Source of the DNA: a virus
IMG/VR virus record: IMGVR_UViG_3300021090_000045
Coordinates: 1 to 45,341 of that record
Strand: one strand, 5' to 3'
Length of the DNA: 45,341 nucleotides
Shown: one piece after another, positions 1 through 8,267 of the stretch
How the letters are laid out: each line of letters starts with the position of its first letter
Position numbering within the stretch: position 1 is the stretch's first letter
Made by a program: the position numbers and the translations under genes
Notes under the pieces: generated by a model
What the model was told of the DNA's origin: nothing
Database searches by the model: none
What the model saw: only the letters and a program-made list of their open reading frames with translations

Positions 1-1
1 A

Positions 2-3000
2 CAGCTGGACGCGGAACACATTGTCGTTACAACACCTGCGCATGCTGTGGGTTTTGTTGATGTCATTCTTGAGACATCGCCTGGCGGCGTTGAAGTCGCC
101 CGCTTGTCGAATGGATTTCAATTTACACAACTCACGCGTGGTACTGATATTCGTCGCTTGCCCGGCATTGTCATTCAAGACGCGCTGAACAATCGTCCGA
201 ATACTTGTACCTTCTCAGTCGATGGCGCCAGTAACGTTCCAGTCGTCGGTGAACAGATCGACATCATCGATTCGTTTGATAGCAATCGCGTGCTCTTTAA
301 GGGCACGGTGCAACGCGTCGATCAAGAATTCGAGGGGCTGAAAGAACAACTGGTCTGGCGCGCATCTGCTATCGACTTCACGTGGCTGTTTAATCGACGT
401 CGCCCAACAGGCACGTATTACAACGTGTCGGCGTCTGAGATTGTCAAAGATCTGGTTACGAAGTTTTCGACTGGTTTTACTACCACGTTCGTGCAAACGA
501 ATCTGGCACAGATCTCAATTCAGTTCGACGGCTCACGAGATCTAGCGACGTGTCTTAGCGATGTCGCGCAAGCTATTGGCGGTGGTCATTGGTATGTTGA
601 TTACACGCCGTGTGTGCATTTCTTCCACGTCAGACCGCCGTTAGTAAAACCGATTTCACCTATTAAACCTGGTCCAGGATCTGCGCTGGTTGCCGCTGTC
701 GGTGCGGCAATGCCAGACACGCAATCATTCACAGCCGGCTACTATTATTTCAGAACGACGTTCTTGTATTCGAACGGCTCGGAGTCGTCACTCGGGCCCG
801 CGTCTGTCATCGTCGCATTTGATGGCTTGCACAAGATGGACTTGTCGAGCATTCCCATTGGTGCTGATCCTGGTGGCGGTATCACATGCACTGGACGTCG
901 TATTTACTTTGTGCGCGGCATCGGGCAATTACAGCGCGGTTGGAAGATCGCTGACAACGTTACGACAACGGCAACAGTGTATCCTGGCATAGCCAGCACT
1001 GCGACAGTGATCGACGAGTCACATCTAACTGTGACGATTACGCTGCCACCGCCGAAGCCACCAGTATCGCAACCGGCAAGTTCGTCTGCGTCAGTCGCTG
1101 GTTCTGCGTCGTCTCTTGATACAGGCTTCGGTTATAACTTCAGTGGCGCTGTTGGTGTGCGTCCAACGGTAGCATCTGGTGCCGCGCTTCCAGGCTATTT
1201 GTTTTCAACTGGTACGTATCACTTCACGTTAGCTGCTGTTTACTCAGACGGTACACAAACAGCAGAAGGTCCGCCCAGTAATTCACTGGCGCTTGGTGAA
1301 GAGTTCGGGCCACACTTTACACAGCTGCCGGCATATCCACCGATCAACGGTGTGAACCCGATTGGCTATCGCGTCTTCGTCTATCACGAATTTTCTCCTG
1401 ATGGGCAATCAGCAATTCCACGCGGCGGTGTGGGGAGATGGACACCTGTCTGGCCGTCAACGTTAGGAATTCTGCCGTATCCGACGGTGCTTGCTGCTGC
1501 AACACCGCCGCAGCAACCTGTGATAATTCCAGCTGCTGATCCTGCGGGCACAATCGCGACGCCTCAAATCGACTTTGGTCAGAAACCACTGCAGACGACG
1601 AAAGTCCGCTCGACGTTTACATGGCCGAATAACGATGGTCCGTATCTTGAAGATACCGATCCTCCTGAAGATGTCACTGACGCAAGCACGCTGTTGATTC
1701 GTGATCCGCAGATCGTTAGCAGCGTTGACTTGTCGCAGATTCGAAATCGTGTATTCGTGCATGGCGGCGCGACGTCGGTAACGGTTGATGCCGACGCAGG
1801 TGATACCGAAGTCGAAGTTGCTGACGTATCGATCTTTAACGAGACCGGTGGCACGGTGTTGATCGGTTCGTATGTCGTCAATTACTTTTCGCCCAGTTCG
1901 TTTGAAGGCGGACAAGGTTCACTTTTCTTAGAAACTGGTCTGCCCGGCCCTGTGTTTTCTGGCGATCCTGTCTGTTTGTATTTGATGGGCGAAGACGTCG
2001 ATTCACAGAACATGATGGGCCGTATCGAACTTGATGTGGATGGTAATCCTACTGACGGCATCCATGAATACGTCGTGAGCGATACATCGCTAGTTGACCC
2101 GCAGCAACTGTATACGCGGTTGTATGCCGAGCTTGAGATTTTCAGTCAGCCCATCAAAACTGTGACGTATGCGACGCGCGATCCTAAATCGCGCTCTGGA
2201 CAAACAGTGCATTTTGATATGTCAGATCCCCCGTTGAAAGGGGATTTTCTCATACAGAATGTGACGATTGATCAGATTCACGACGAGAACGATACAGAGT
2301 TGTTTCCGCGTTATACGTGTACCGCGACGTCTGCGCGCTTCGAACTTGAAGATCTACTGCTGCAGCTCGTAAAGAATAGTCAGAACAGTCAGTCAACTAC
2401 GAAGTCAACAAGTGCGCGCGGTATTGTTGAGACTGCGATTACAGGCGGCCCAAATGGGTCCTTCAACGGCTTGCCGACGATCACGGCGGGGAGTAGTGGA
2501 GGCAGTCGCGGTGAAGGACACATCGCGCACGGGCAGGCTAGCGCGGGTGGGTTATCGGCGGGTCTCACGCCTAGTATTGCGAACATGAGTGCGTTTTCGG
2601 ATGCTGGTGGCTATTGGGCACGCGCACAATCGGCGGTGGCCACCACGCAGCAAGAGGTACGGACAGGCACAATTGTTAATCCGCAAGTATCATTTGCTCA
2701 AGCAACGTTTGTGATTCGTACCGGTCCCGATAAAAGTTCATTCCGAATTTGGATCGGTGCGTTTACAACGACCGCGTCCGGCATCGATACGGATGGCTTA
2801 GGCGTTGGCGTGCAAGCGTGCGGATGGCGGTTGAGTAGCACGGCTCCGGATGCAATGTTTCAGCCCTTCATGAAGGACAATGGGACAGGGGTCATTCGAC
2901 TGTCCGGTGGCAATAGGACATGCAATAATTGGTACGCCAATACCGTATACACGTTCCAATTATTGTTTTGCCCGGCGATTACGTTCGGATTCGCGGGCGG

Positions 3001-3229
3001 TCCTGGTGTCGCGTTTTTCACCAACGGTGAATTCGTGGCGTTCATGGAGTGGGGCGTATCAGACGTGCTGACTCTTGGCTTGGCTGTCGAGGCGATTCCT
3101 CAATCCAACAATCAACGAATTTTTGATCATCGCTCAACATCATTCGAGGTTCCCTACTCGTTCCACCCATCGCTTGATGTGACCAATCCGAACTTTGGAC
3201 AACAAGGGACACTAACTGGGCTCCATTAA
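2..3229 (+). CDS. Large modular tail/baseplate protein, 5' end cut by window
   Basis: The frame is open from base 2 without a stop, so the GTG at 47 is probably not the true start. The residues just before it (VVTTPAHAVGFVDV) read like the end of an IPT/TIG immunoglobulin-like module (inference). Numbering from the GTG, about 20-210 is a beta-rich region resembling tail-hub or baseplate proteins. Two fibronectin-III-like modules follow at about 225-335 and 385-495, sharing the pattern G-x-Y-x-F, YS-x-G, GP-x-S. A Ser/Thr/Gly/Gln linker lies at about 775-845, and a compact beta-rich domain, perhaps carbohydrate-binding, occupies the last 200 residues. Size, modularity and place at the end of a late operon point to a structural tail protein that contacts the host. 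The exact role (hub, spike or fibre) cannot be settled from sequence alone. Confidence 0.75.
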   Translation, partial: QLDAEHIVVTTPAHAVGFVDVILETSPGGVEVARLSNGFQFTQLTRGTDIRRLPGIVIQDALNNRPNTCTFSVDGASNVPVVGEQIDIIDSFDSNRVLFKGTVQRVDQEFEGLKEQLVWRASAIDFTWLFNRRRPTGTYYNVSASEIVKDLVTKFSTGFTTTFVQTNLAQISIQFDGSRDLATCLSDVAQAIGGGHWYVDYTPCVHFFHVRPPLVKPISPIKPGPGSALVAAVGAAMPDTQSFTAGYYYFRTTFLYSNGSESSLGPASVIVAFDGLHKMDLSSIPIGADPGGGITCTGRRIYFVRGIGQLQRGWKIADNVTTTATVYPGIASTATVIDESHLTVTITLPPPKPPVSQPASSSASVAGSASSLDTGFGYNFSGAVGVRPTVASGAALPGYLFSTGTYHFTLAAVYSDGTQTAEGPPSNSLALGEEFGPHFTQLPAYPPINGVNPIGYRVFVYHEFSPDGQSAIPRGGVGRWTPVWPSTLGILPYPTVLAAATPPQQPVIIPAADPAGTIATPQIDFGQKPLQTTKVRSTFTWPNNDGPYLEDTDPPEDVTDASTLLIRDPQIVSSVDLSQIRNRVFVHGGATSVTVDADAGDTEVEVADVSIFNETGGTVLIGSYVVNYFSPSSFEGGQGSLFLETGLPGPVFSGDPVCLYLMGEDVDSQNMMGRIELDVDGNPTDGIHEYVVSDTSLVDPQQLYTRLYAELEIFSQPIKTVTYATRDPKSRSGQTVHFDMSDPPLKGDFLIQNVTIDQIHDENDTELFPRYTCTATSARFELEDLLLQLVKNSQNSQSTTKSTSARGIVETAITGGPNGSFNGLPTITAGSSGGSRGEGHIAHGQASAGGLSAGLTPSIANMSAFSDAGGYWARAQSAVATTQQEVRTGTIVNPQVSFAQATFVIRTGPDKSSFRIWIGAFTTTASGIDTDGLGVGVQACGWRLSSTAPDAMFQPFMKDNGTGVIRLSGGNRTCNNWYANTVYTFQLLFCPAITFGFAGGPGVAFFTNGEFVAFMEWGVSDVLTLGLAVEAIPQSNNQRIFDHRSTSFEVPYSFHPSLDVTNPNFGQQGTLTGLH

Positions 3230-3259
3230 ACGAACGTGCGTAAGTTAGGACGTGGGTCG

Positions 3260-3763
3260 ATGGTTGATCACGAATTAGAAGAAACACCACACGCTAGGCG
3301 GATTGATGATCGGGACCGGATGCTGCATACAAGACTCGACCAAATGGAACGCGACTACATGAGCCTGGTCAACAAGGTGACCGCTCTGGAGTTCGGTATG
3401 CAGTCCATTAAGTCGGAGCAAGGCCATCTGAAAGATCTGATGGACGCCAGACTCAAGGTCATTGAGAAGTCACAAGAATTGCAGTTGACGAAGCTTGACC
3501 AGCTGTCGGCTAATATCACGTCCATGGCGAGCGACGTTGAAAAGACACCAGCTGGACGCACGCTGCAGAACATGATTCAGACAATGGCCATGACGGTCGA
3601 TAGTCACGGCACAACGCTGGCCCGCCATGCTGACGTTCACAACGAAATCATTCTTTGGCAAAAGAGTGTTGATAGTGTGATCAGCGTTATGAAGTGGATG
3701 GGCCCAACAGGGATCATCGCACTTGGATTAACGCTGCTACGCATGGCCAAGATCATCCCGTGA
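3260..3763 (+). CDS. Coiled-coil protein with C-terminal membrane segment
   Basis: A protein of 167 residues. The ATG at 3260 is preferred because AGGA at 3247-3250 sits about 9 nt upstream; an in-frame GTG at 3236 lacks such a site. The N-terminal two thirds is charged and heptad-like, with L/M/I every 3-4 residues between about 20 and 100. The C-terminus carries one hydrophobic helix (MGPTGIIALGLTLL) and a short basic end. This layout resembles the XhlA-type hemolysin/holin-accessory proteins found at the end of phage tail operons, but I see no diagnostic motif. It overlaps the next gene by GTGA, indicating translational coupling. It may act in lysis or as a tail-associated membrane anchor; both are inference. 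Confidence 0.6.
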   Translation: MVDHELEETPHARRIDDRDRMLHTRLDQMERDYMSLVNKVTALEFGMQSIKSEQGHLKDLMDARLKVIEKSQELQLTKLDQLSANITSMASDVEKTPAGRTLQNMIQTMAMTVDSHGTTLARHADVHNEIILWQKSVDSVISVMKWMGPTGIIALGLTLLRMAKIIP

Positions 3764-4167
3764 ATATTGAACTGTCGATCAACCGTTTTCTGCGCAAGCC
3801 TGGCGCGACGTTAGGCATGTTCTCAGGCGCCGGTCTTAACAGCTTCGTGCTGGAAGATGAAGTGCGCACGGGACCGAAGATCGACGGGCGCACTGCGATA
3901 CCGCCGGGACGTTATCGCGTTGTGCTATCGTTCTCAGGTCGCTTTCAAAAGAAGATGCCCGAACTCCTCAACGTGCCAGGGTTCACCGGCATCCGACTGC
4001 ACGGCGGAAATACAGCAGCGGACACGCTCGGATGTCCCATGCTTGGTCGTAGCGCCGACTCGAAAGAGTTGAAGATCTGGGACTGTGCAGAGATCAACGC
4101 AGCGGTAATTACGCTGTTAGAAAACGCTGACCGAGTCGGCGACGAAGTGTGGTTAACTGTCGCATAA
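3760..4167 (+). CDS. DUF5675 family protein
   Basis: A protein of 135 residues. The GTG start at 3760 overlaps the preceding TGA (GTGA); starting here gives MNIELSINRFL, which fits the usual family N-terminus, while the open frame upstream only shadows the previous gene. Family hallmarks are visible in order: FVLEDEVRTGPKIDGRTAIP, then GRYRVVLSFSGRF, then LLNVPGFTGIRLHGGNTAADT, then GCPMLGR. These match the conserved blocks of DUF5675, a single-domain family common in phages and prophages near lysis genes. The conserved His, Asp and Cys in the HGGN...DT.GC block suggest a hydrolase-like site, but the biochemical function is unknown to me. It sits between a holin-like protein and a lipoprotein. 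Confidence 0.8.
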   Translation: MNIELSINRFLRKPGATLGMFSGAGLNSFVLEDEVRTGPKIDGRTAIPPGRYRVVLSFSGRFQKKMPELLNVPGFTGIRLHGGNTAADTLGCPMLGRSADSKELKIWDCAEINAAVITLLENADRVGDEVWLTVA

Positions 4168-4180
4168 CATGAGGAGCCCA

Positions 4181-5794
4181 GTGAAGCGATTACTGATCGT
4201 CCCAGCCGTTCTGTTAATCACCGCGTGCGTACCGCCGAAGCCACCAGATCCGCCACAACCGCCGCTACATCAGTTTCAACGCACGGTGGGCGCGATGTTT
4301 ACCGGCTTACCGACACCGGTTGTCAAGCTGAGTGTCGATACAGGCGAGTTGACGTCTTGCACGTTCGACAAGTCGCAACATACGGTGTGCTTCTTGGCTG
4401 ACGATACGCCAGCGCCGTTTGGTGCGGATTTACTGATGTCGTTCGACGGCTTCGATTCCATTGATTTTCGTTTCACGCTGCAAGACTTTACGCCTGAAAA
4501 CGCGCACCAAGAGCTTCCCGAGCAACACATGACACGCGCCGTCACAGCTCGCCCGGGCGCCCCACGCGCGTCAGGGCGGGTCTACGTTGACGACGCTGGC
4601 GCCTTTAACCCAGTGGGCGCGTCGTTGTTCTGGGGTCTATGGGGCTGGAAAAACGACCAAGCACGCACGCGTCAGAATCTGGCTTGCCTTGCTGGACTTG
4701 CCAATGCGCCCGCCGGATGCCCGACGATCAAGATCGCGGACTATGTGCGCGTGCTGGCATCTGTGCAAGGACGCTCATGGGAAGATCGCGAAACGCGTGC
4801 CGATTGGCCTGATTACGTGGCGCAGCTGCGAAGCTTCATCACAGCCGCGTATAACGAATATGGCTTGCGAACGGAGTTGACGATCTACGGTGGCGACGAT
4901 CCGAATCCCCAAGGCGTCGCGTCGAAAGTTGCGCAAGCGCTGCCTGGTCTTGAACACATGATCATGCACATCGAAGCGGCGAATGAATTGACGCTGCCTG
5001 ATAACGACAAGGTACGCCAGATTGTTCAGACAATGAAGAACGCCGGCATGACGTTGATTGCGCCGTATTCACCGAACGGTGGCGAGTTTCCCGCTGTCAA
5101 AGATGTCGTTACGGCAACGTTTGCGACGATGGGCACGTCACATCCGGATCGTTCGCTGACGTGTCCTGATGATTGCGATTGGCGTCAAGCGCGGAAGGGA
5201 TGGAGTGAAGGCAACTTCTTGCCGTTCCCGACAAGTCTGAATGAACCAGTAGGACCACAGTCGAGCGTTGCTGAGAACTGGTCGCCGCTGCAATTGGCGA
5301 TGATGCGTGCGACAGCCATTATCAGCGGTACTGGCGCATTCGTGTATCACACAGGTCCCGGCATCCGCGGCGGTGGCGCTGAAGACGTGCGTAAGGGACG
5401 CAACGCGAACTTCTGGGAGCTGCCACACTTCGCAGAAATTGGCATCGCGATCAAGAAGCTGGGTGACTTGTTGCCTGGCGACGTTGCGAACTGGCAAGCC
5501 TATAACAGTGGGTGGGCCGGCAATCCGCTGTCGCACGACGGCTTCTGGGTCGATGGTCAAGATCACGGTGTCGTGCGTATGTATAGCGCAAGCAATGGTC
5601 CAAGCATCGTCGCTGTGTTGTTGGGCGTGAAGAACTTTACACGCGTCAAAGCAGAATCAGCTGCCGATTATGAACTCTTCGACGGTCGCACCGCAAAGCT
5701 GATCGAAACAAAACACTTGAATCAGGGACAAACGTGGCAGATCACCGGCACGCCAAACGCTGATTCAGGATTTCTTCTGATTGGACGACGCTAA
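4181..5794 (+). CDS. Predicted lipoprotein with glycoside-hydrolase-like TIM barrel
   Basis: A protein of 537 residues. The GTG at 4181 is chosen over the in-frame ATG at 4169 because GAGGAG lies at 4171-4176 and because it yields MKRLLIVPAVLLITAC, a classic type II signal peptide with lipidated Cys16. A Pro-rich tether (about 17-30) follows. Residues about 141-160 (FNPVGASLFWGLWGWKND) and later alternating strands and helices suggest a glycosidase-like TIM barrel; an Asn-Glu pair at 268-269 (EAANE) matches the acid/base position of clan GH-A enzymes, and SLNEP occurs further on. The C-terminal 80 residues look like a small beta domain. A phage-encoded lipoprotein could alter the infected cell's envelope or be a depolymerase; both are inference. 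Its stop overlaps the next ATG (TAATG). Confidence 0.6.
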   Translation: MKRLLIVPAVLLITACVPPKPPDPPQPPLHQFQRTVGAMFTGLPTPVVKLSVDTGELTSCTFDKSQHTVCFLADDTPAPFGADLLMSFDGFDSIDFRFTLQDFTPENAHQELPEQHMTRAVTARPGAPRASGRVYVDDAGAFNPVGASLFWGLWGWKNDQARTRQNLACLAGLANAPAGCPTIKIADYVRVLASVQGRSWEDRETRADWPDYVAQLRSFITAAYNEYGLRTELTIYGGDDPNPQGVASKVAQALPGLEHMIMHIEAANELTLPDNDKVRQIVQTMKNAGMTLIAPYSPNGGEFPAVKDVVTATFATMGTSHPDRSLTCPDDCDWRQARKGWSEGNFLPFPTSLNEPVGPQSSVAENWSPLQLAMMRATAIISGTGAFVYHTGPGIRGGGAEDVRKGRNANFWELPHFAEIGIAIKKLGDLLPGDVANWQAYNSGWAGNPLSHDGFWVDGQDHGVVRMYSASNGPSIVAVLLGVKNFTRVKAESAADYELFDGRTAKLIETKHLNQGQTWQITGTPNADSGFLLIGRR

Positions 5795-6039
5795 TGGATG
5801 AAACCAGAATCGCTGCGTGGCTCGTGTTGCACCCGTTTGTCAGAACAGAACTGCTGATGATCGTCGCCGCTGTGAGCGCGATGGCCAAGAAAGACTGGGA
5901 AACGTTTAAGGCTTTTCAGCTTGACGATCCCAAAGTGACGTTCAAATGGCGCGTTGCAGCATGGCAATACTTTCAAGGTGTGCTGATCGGCGGACTGCCG
6001 CCATTAGCCTTCAAAGTCGTTCAGATACTGGGAGGTTGA
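5794..6039 (+). CDS. Small membrane protein, holin-like layout
   Basis: A protein of 81 residues whose ATG shares one base with the preceding TAA. Two hydrophobic stretches are visible, about 18-31 (VRTELLMIVAAVSA) and about 61-78 (VLIGGLPPLAFKVVQIL), separated by a charged loop containing KKDWETFKAF and LDDPKVTFKW. Two-helix small proteins at this position in phage genomes are often holins, but there is no family signature, so the role stays open. It is followed by a good Shine-Dalgarno site for the next gene, which suggests one operon. Confidence 0.5.
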   Translation: MDETRIAAWLVLHPFVRTELLMIVAAVSAMAKKDWETFKAFQLDDPKVTFKWRVAAWQYFQGVLIGGLPPLAFKVVQILGG

Positions 6040-6043
6040 TTCG

Positions 6044-6430
6044 ATGCTGTTGAAACGTTTCGTTATCGCTGCTGTTCTTGCGCTTGCGCTAGGCGCGCCT
6101 GCGTGCGCGGGAAACATGCCGCTGAATCTGAATCCGCAAGCGACGATTGCGTATCAGAACAAGCAGATCGTGGGCGTGCTGGACTTGATTCGCGACGTCG
6201 CCATTGATGCAAACGATCAAGATCCTCCACTGCTTGACACTGATACGACACGGAAGGTTGTGCTCTATCATCAATCAGCGTTGCGTATTCTTGACAGTCG
6301 CGTCAATGGCTGGCAAGAAGCACTTGCTATCGGCATCAATGAAGTTGTCAGAAACTTGCCAAACGCACAACGTCAGCTAATGTCGCCATACGTTGCGCTC
6401 TTGCAATCACTGATTAGGGAGGTTCAATGA
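6044..6430 (+). CDS. Small exported protein, unknown function
   Basis: A protein of 128 residues. GGAGG at 6031-6035 lies 8 nt before the ATG. The N-terminus is a textbook signal peptide: MLLKR, a hydrophobic core (FVIAAVLALALGAP), then an ACA-G signal peptidase I site near residue 23. The Cys in this segment makes a lipobox conceivable but its context (APAC) is poor. The mature part is helical and charged, with no cysteine pair or catalytic motif that I recognise. It overlaps the next gene by ATGA. A spanin or envelope-acting role would fit a late-region exported protein, but this is only a guess. Confidence 0.55.
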   Translation: MLLKRFVIAAVLALALGAPACAGNMPLNLNPQATIAYQNKQIVGVLDLIRDVAIDANDQDPPLLDTDTTRKVVLYHQSALRILDSRVNGWQEALAIGINEVVRNLPNAQRQLMSPYVALLQSLIREVQ

Positions 6431-6645
6431 CGCAGCAGGGCGGAACGTCGATGGGCGCAGCGTTGGTAGCAATCGCGATTCAGGAAGCACCTGCCGTGAT
6501 TCAACTGCTACGCGAAGCGTTCATCAAGAAGAACCCGAATCTACCTTCGCCGACGAGCGAAGAGGTCATCGCCGCGTATCGACAGGCATTCAACTCGTCG
6601 CTGTCGAAAGACGCTGCATGGTTGGCAGCGCATCCGCAACAGTAG
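6427..6645 (+). CDS. Small hypothetical protein
   Basis: A protein of 72 residues whose start overlaps the upstream stop (ATGA). An amphipathic or weakly hydrophobic N-terminal helix (MGAALVAIAIQEAPAVIQLL) precedes a basic segment, a Pro/Ser turn (NPNLPSPTSEE) and a short helix. I do not recognise the family. Tight coupling to the exported protein upstream suggests that the two act together. Confidence 0.45.
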   Translation: MTQQGGTSMGAALVAIAIQEAPAVIQLLREAFIKKNPNLPSPTSEEVIAAYRQAFNSSLSKDAAWLAAHPQQ

Positions 6646-6652
6646 GTGCGCT

Positions 6653-7108
6653 ATGGCATTGATTCATGTTCACGTATCGATAGACGGTGTTTCTTGCGAC
6701 AAGAAAAAGAAGCGCAAGAAAATCCGGTTGCTGTGGAACGTCGGTCCCGTTTCAGAGCAACGACTGCCAGGACCATTAGGAGCACGATACATGTTGCAGC
6801 TCACGGACACACAGCAAGTGCGGATCTCGATTGCGCCCGTTGACAAGAAGGGCGCACCGGCAGAAGTGCAGTCAGTCGCGTTCTCGTCGTCAGACTCAGG
6901 CGTCGCCAGCGTGACGCAAGATCCTGCCGATGAAAAGGCGGCGCTGGTCGTCGCCGGTTTGCCCGGCACGTGCCAGATTCAAGTCACCGCCGACGCTGAT
7001 CTCGGCAATGGCGTGACAACGATCACAGGGACGTTGGATTTGACAGTCGTCGGCGGAGAAGCTGTCGCGCTCGGCATCAACGCTGGCGCGCCGGAAGAAC
7101 AGCCCTAA
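6653..7108 (+). CDS. Bacterial Ig-like (BIG2-type) domain protein
   Basis: The reading frame codes for 151 residues from the ATG at 6653. The last ~105 residues form an Ig-like domain of the kind decorating phage particles: LTDTQQVRISIAPVDKKG, then VAFSSSDSGVASVTQDP, then AALVVAGLPGTCQIQVTADA. Similar proteins are common accessory structural genes in phages. A second ATG at 6791 has a better Shine-Dalgarno site (AGGAG at 6778-6782, 8 nt away) and begins exactly at the Ig-like domain, so a 105-residue product may be the main or a second one. The extra N-terminal part has a basic run (KKKKRKK) unlike a structural domain. This is the last gene of the rightward group and is followed by a strong hairpin. 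Confidence 0.7.
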   Translation: MALIHVHVSIDGVSCDKKKKRKKIRLLWNVGPVSEQRLPGPLGARYMLQLTDTQQVRISIAPVDKKGAPAEVQSVAFSSSDSGVASVTQDPADEKAALVVAGLPGTCQIQVTADADLGNGVTTITGTLDLTVVGGEAVALGINAGAPEEQP

Positions 7109-7148
7109 CTGTCACGCGAGACAGGCGGTTCCTCCCAGGGCCGTCTGA

Positions 7149-7198
7149 GAACGGCGACGCGTTGTAGATTTGCTGGGGTCCGCGACGCGTCGCCGTTC
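7149..7198. terminator. Strong hairpin between converging operons, likely bidirectional terminator
   Basis: A 13-nt perfect inverted repeat, GAACGGCGACGCG at 7149-7161 and CGCGTCGCCGTTC at 7186-7198, extends one more pair inward (T7162-A7185) and leaves a 22-nt loop. It sits between the end of the plus-strand genes at 7108 and the end of the minus-strand genes at 7202, where a terminator is expected for both. Only a short T run (ATTT) follows on the plus strand and none on the minus strand, so intrinsic termination is plausible but not certain. Confidence 0.55.
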
Positions 7199-7201
7199 GA
7201 T

Positions 7202-7411
7202 TTAACAGAGTCCGATCAGATCGCAGACCCACCACATGTAGTTGAAAAGATCGTCCTGAGTCGGATCGTTTTCGTCTACCCAATAGCACATTTCAATGTA
7301 CCAAATGGTGACGCAGTTCCAGAACGGTTCTGCGCGTACCGTTCTGGTCGTTGCGGCGATCAGTGTCGTTGCAAGTACCGCGGAGATTACGAAGTGTTTG
7401 ATACGTTTCAT
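7202..7411 (-). CDS. Small exported cysteine-containing protein
   Basis: A protein of 69 residues. The ATG at 7411 is chosen because a purine-rich site (GGAGAGGG) lies just upstream and it begins a clean signal peptide: MKRIKHF, a hydrophobic core (VISAVLATTLIAA), then a VRA-E cleavage site near residue 26. The mature part is short, acidic and rich in Trp, Tyr and Cys (four Cys: WNC, EMC, WVC and the last residue), so disulfides in the periplasm or outside the cell are likely. I do not recognise the family. It is the last gene of the leftward block. Confidence 0.55.
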   Translation of the reverse strand: MKRIKHFVISAVLATTLIAATTRTVRAEPFWNCVTIWYIEMCYWVDENDPTQDDLFNYMWWVCDLIGLC

Positions 7412-7431
7412 AACTACCCTCTCCTTCTGCG

Positions 7432-7770
7432 TTACCGATGAAGACTGCGCGCACACTGCGGACACATGTTGTTGTAATCAATAGGCATTTCATGCTTAAC
7501 ACAATGTGCCACCAAGATGAAACGTTTGTGGACGTGCTGCATACACGTCACTTCAATAGCTTGAAATACAATCCCGTGTTCTTTCGATTCCGCGTTGATG
7601 ATCGCTAGCACAATGCGCGCTTTGCGCTCTGACCATTCGCCACGGGGATCAATACTCAAGAACATTCCAAGGCTCATGGGCACCTTTAGCAAGCGTCGCA
7701 TCTGATACGCGCGCTCGTGTGGTGTCGCTACGCGTTGTGTGCGCCACCATGTTGTCATTTTGTGCAACAT
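7432..7770 (-). CDS. Hypothetical protein with C-terminal Cys/His cluster
   Basis: A protein of up to 112 residues. No clear Shine-Dalgarno site marks the start; ATGs at 7770 and 7758 are both possible. The C-terminal 35 residues carry HCVKHEMPIDYNNMCPQC, a possible single zinc site, and CMQHVHKRF lies just before. The family is not recognised. It lies beyond a terminator-like hairpin that follows the next upstream gene (7929-8207), so it may have its own weak promoter or rely on read-through. Confidence 0.45.
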   Translation of the reverse strand: MLHKMTTWWRTQRVATPHERAYQMRRLLKVPMSLGMFLSIDPRGEWSERKARIVLAIINAESKEHGIVFQAIEVTCMQHVHKRFILVAHCVKHEMPIDYNNMCPQCARSLHR

Positions 7771-7810
7771 ACGTATCTGTGCGTGCGTTCACGCGTTGAC
7801 TGTCGAAAAC

Positions 7811-7857
7811 GAGAAAAACGACGGTCAGAACTGACAGCTGCTGCACGTTCTGACCGT
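7811..7857 (-). terminator. Rho-independent terminator (leftward)
   Basis: An 11-bp perfect stem (7821-7831 paired with 7847-7857, arms ACGGTCAGAAC and GTTCTGACCGT) with a 15-nt loop is followed on the minus strand by CGTTTTTCTCGTTTT, i.e. a T5 tract and then a T4 tract. It lies after the gene at 7929-8207 on the transcribed minus strand, in a 158-nt gap without coding signal. Confidence 0.75.
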
Positions 7858-7928
7858 TGGTCGAAGCTTACCCTGTCCCGGGTCCCCGTCGTTCCTAGCG
7901 CATCCTCGGGCGTTTCGCTATTTGTTCG

Positions 7929-8207
7929 CTAGCAGCGTCGTGATTCGACGAGGGCGCGCAGTGTTGCGACGTCAGCGTCTAGTTCGTCGATCATCTTGTC
8001 GCACGTCTTGACGTCTGCCGACGCTTCCCTGATGTTCGCCAGTGAACGATCCCGTTGACCTGAATACATCGCGCGCAACGTTGACGCGTGTTCAATACGG
8101 AAGGCGATTTCGTCTGTGCTCAAGTCGCGGTTATGGACGGCGACTGCGGCTTGCCGTGCGGCGCGTGCTTCGTCTTTCTTCGACAACTTCTGTGCTGGTT
8201 TCTTCAC
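7929..8207 (-). CDS. Small basic coiled-coil protein
   Basis: A protein of 92 residues starting at GTG 8207, with AAGGAG 7 nt upstream. The N-terminus is strongly basic (MKKPAQKLSKKDEARAARQA). The rest is helical with heptad-like spacing, ending in ADVATLRALVESRRC. No catalytic motif is visible; a DNA-binding or structural role is possible. It is the last gene before the terminator at 7811-7857. Confidence 0.55.
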   Translation of the reverse strand: MKKPAQKLSKKDEARAARQAAVAVHNRDLSTDEIAFRIEHASTLRAMYSGQRDRSLANIREASADVKTCDKMIDELDADVATLRALVESRRC

Positions 8208-8229
8208 GCGAAATCTCCTTATGTAAGGT

Positions 8230-8258
8230 GGACGGACGATACCGGTTATCGTCCGTCC
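8230..8258. other. Perfect 12-bp hairpin in short intergenic gap
   Basis: GGACGGACGATA (8230-8241) and TATCGTCCGTCC (8247-8258) form a perfect 12-bp stem with a 5-nt loop between two minus-strand genes. No T tract follows on either strand, so an RNA-processing, mRNA-stability or attenuation role is more likely than simple termination. Confidence 0.6.
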
Positions 8259-8267
8259 GTTGACGTG

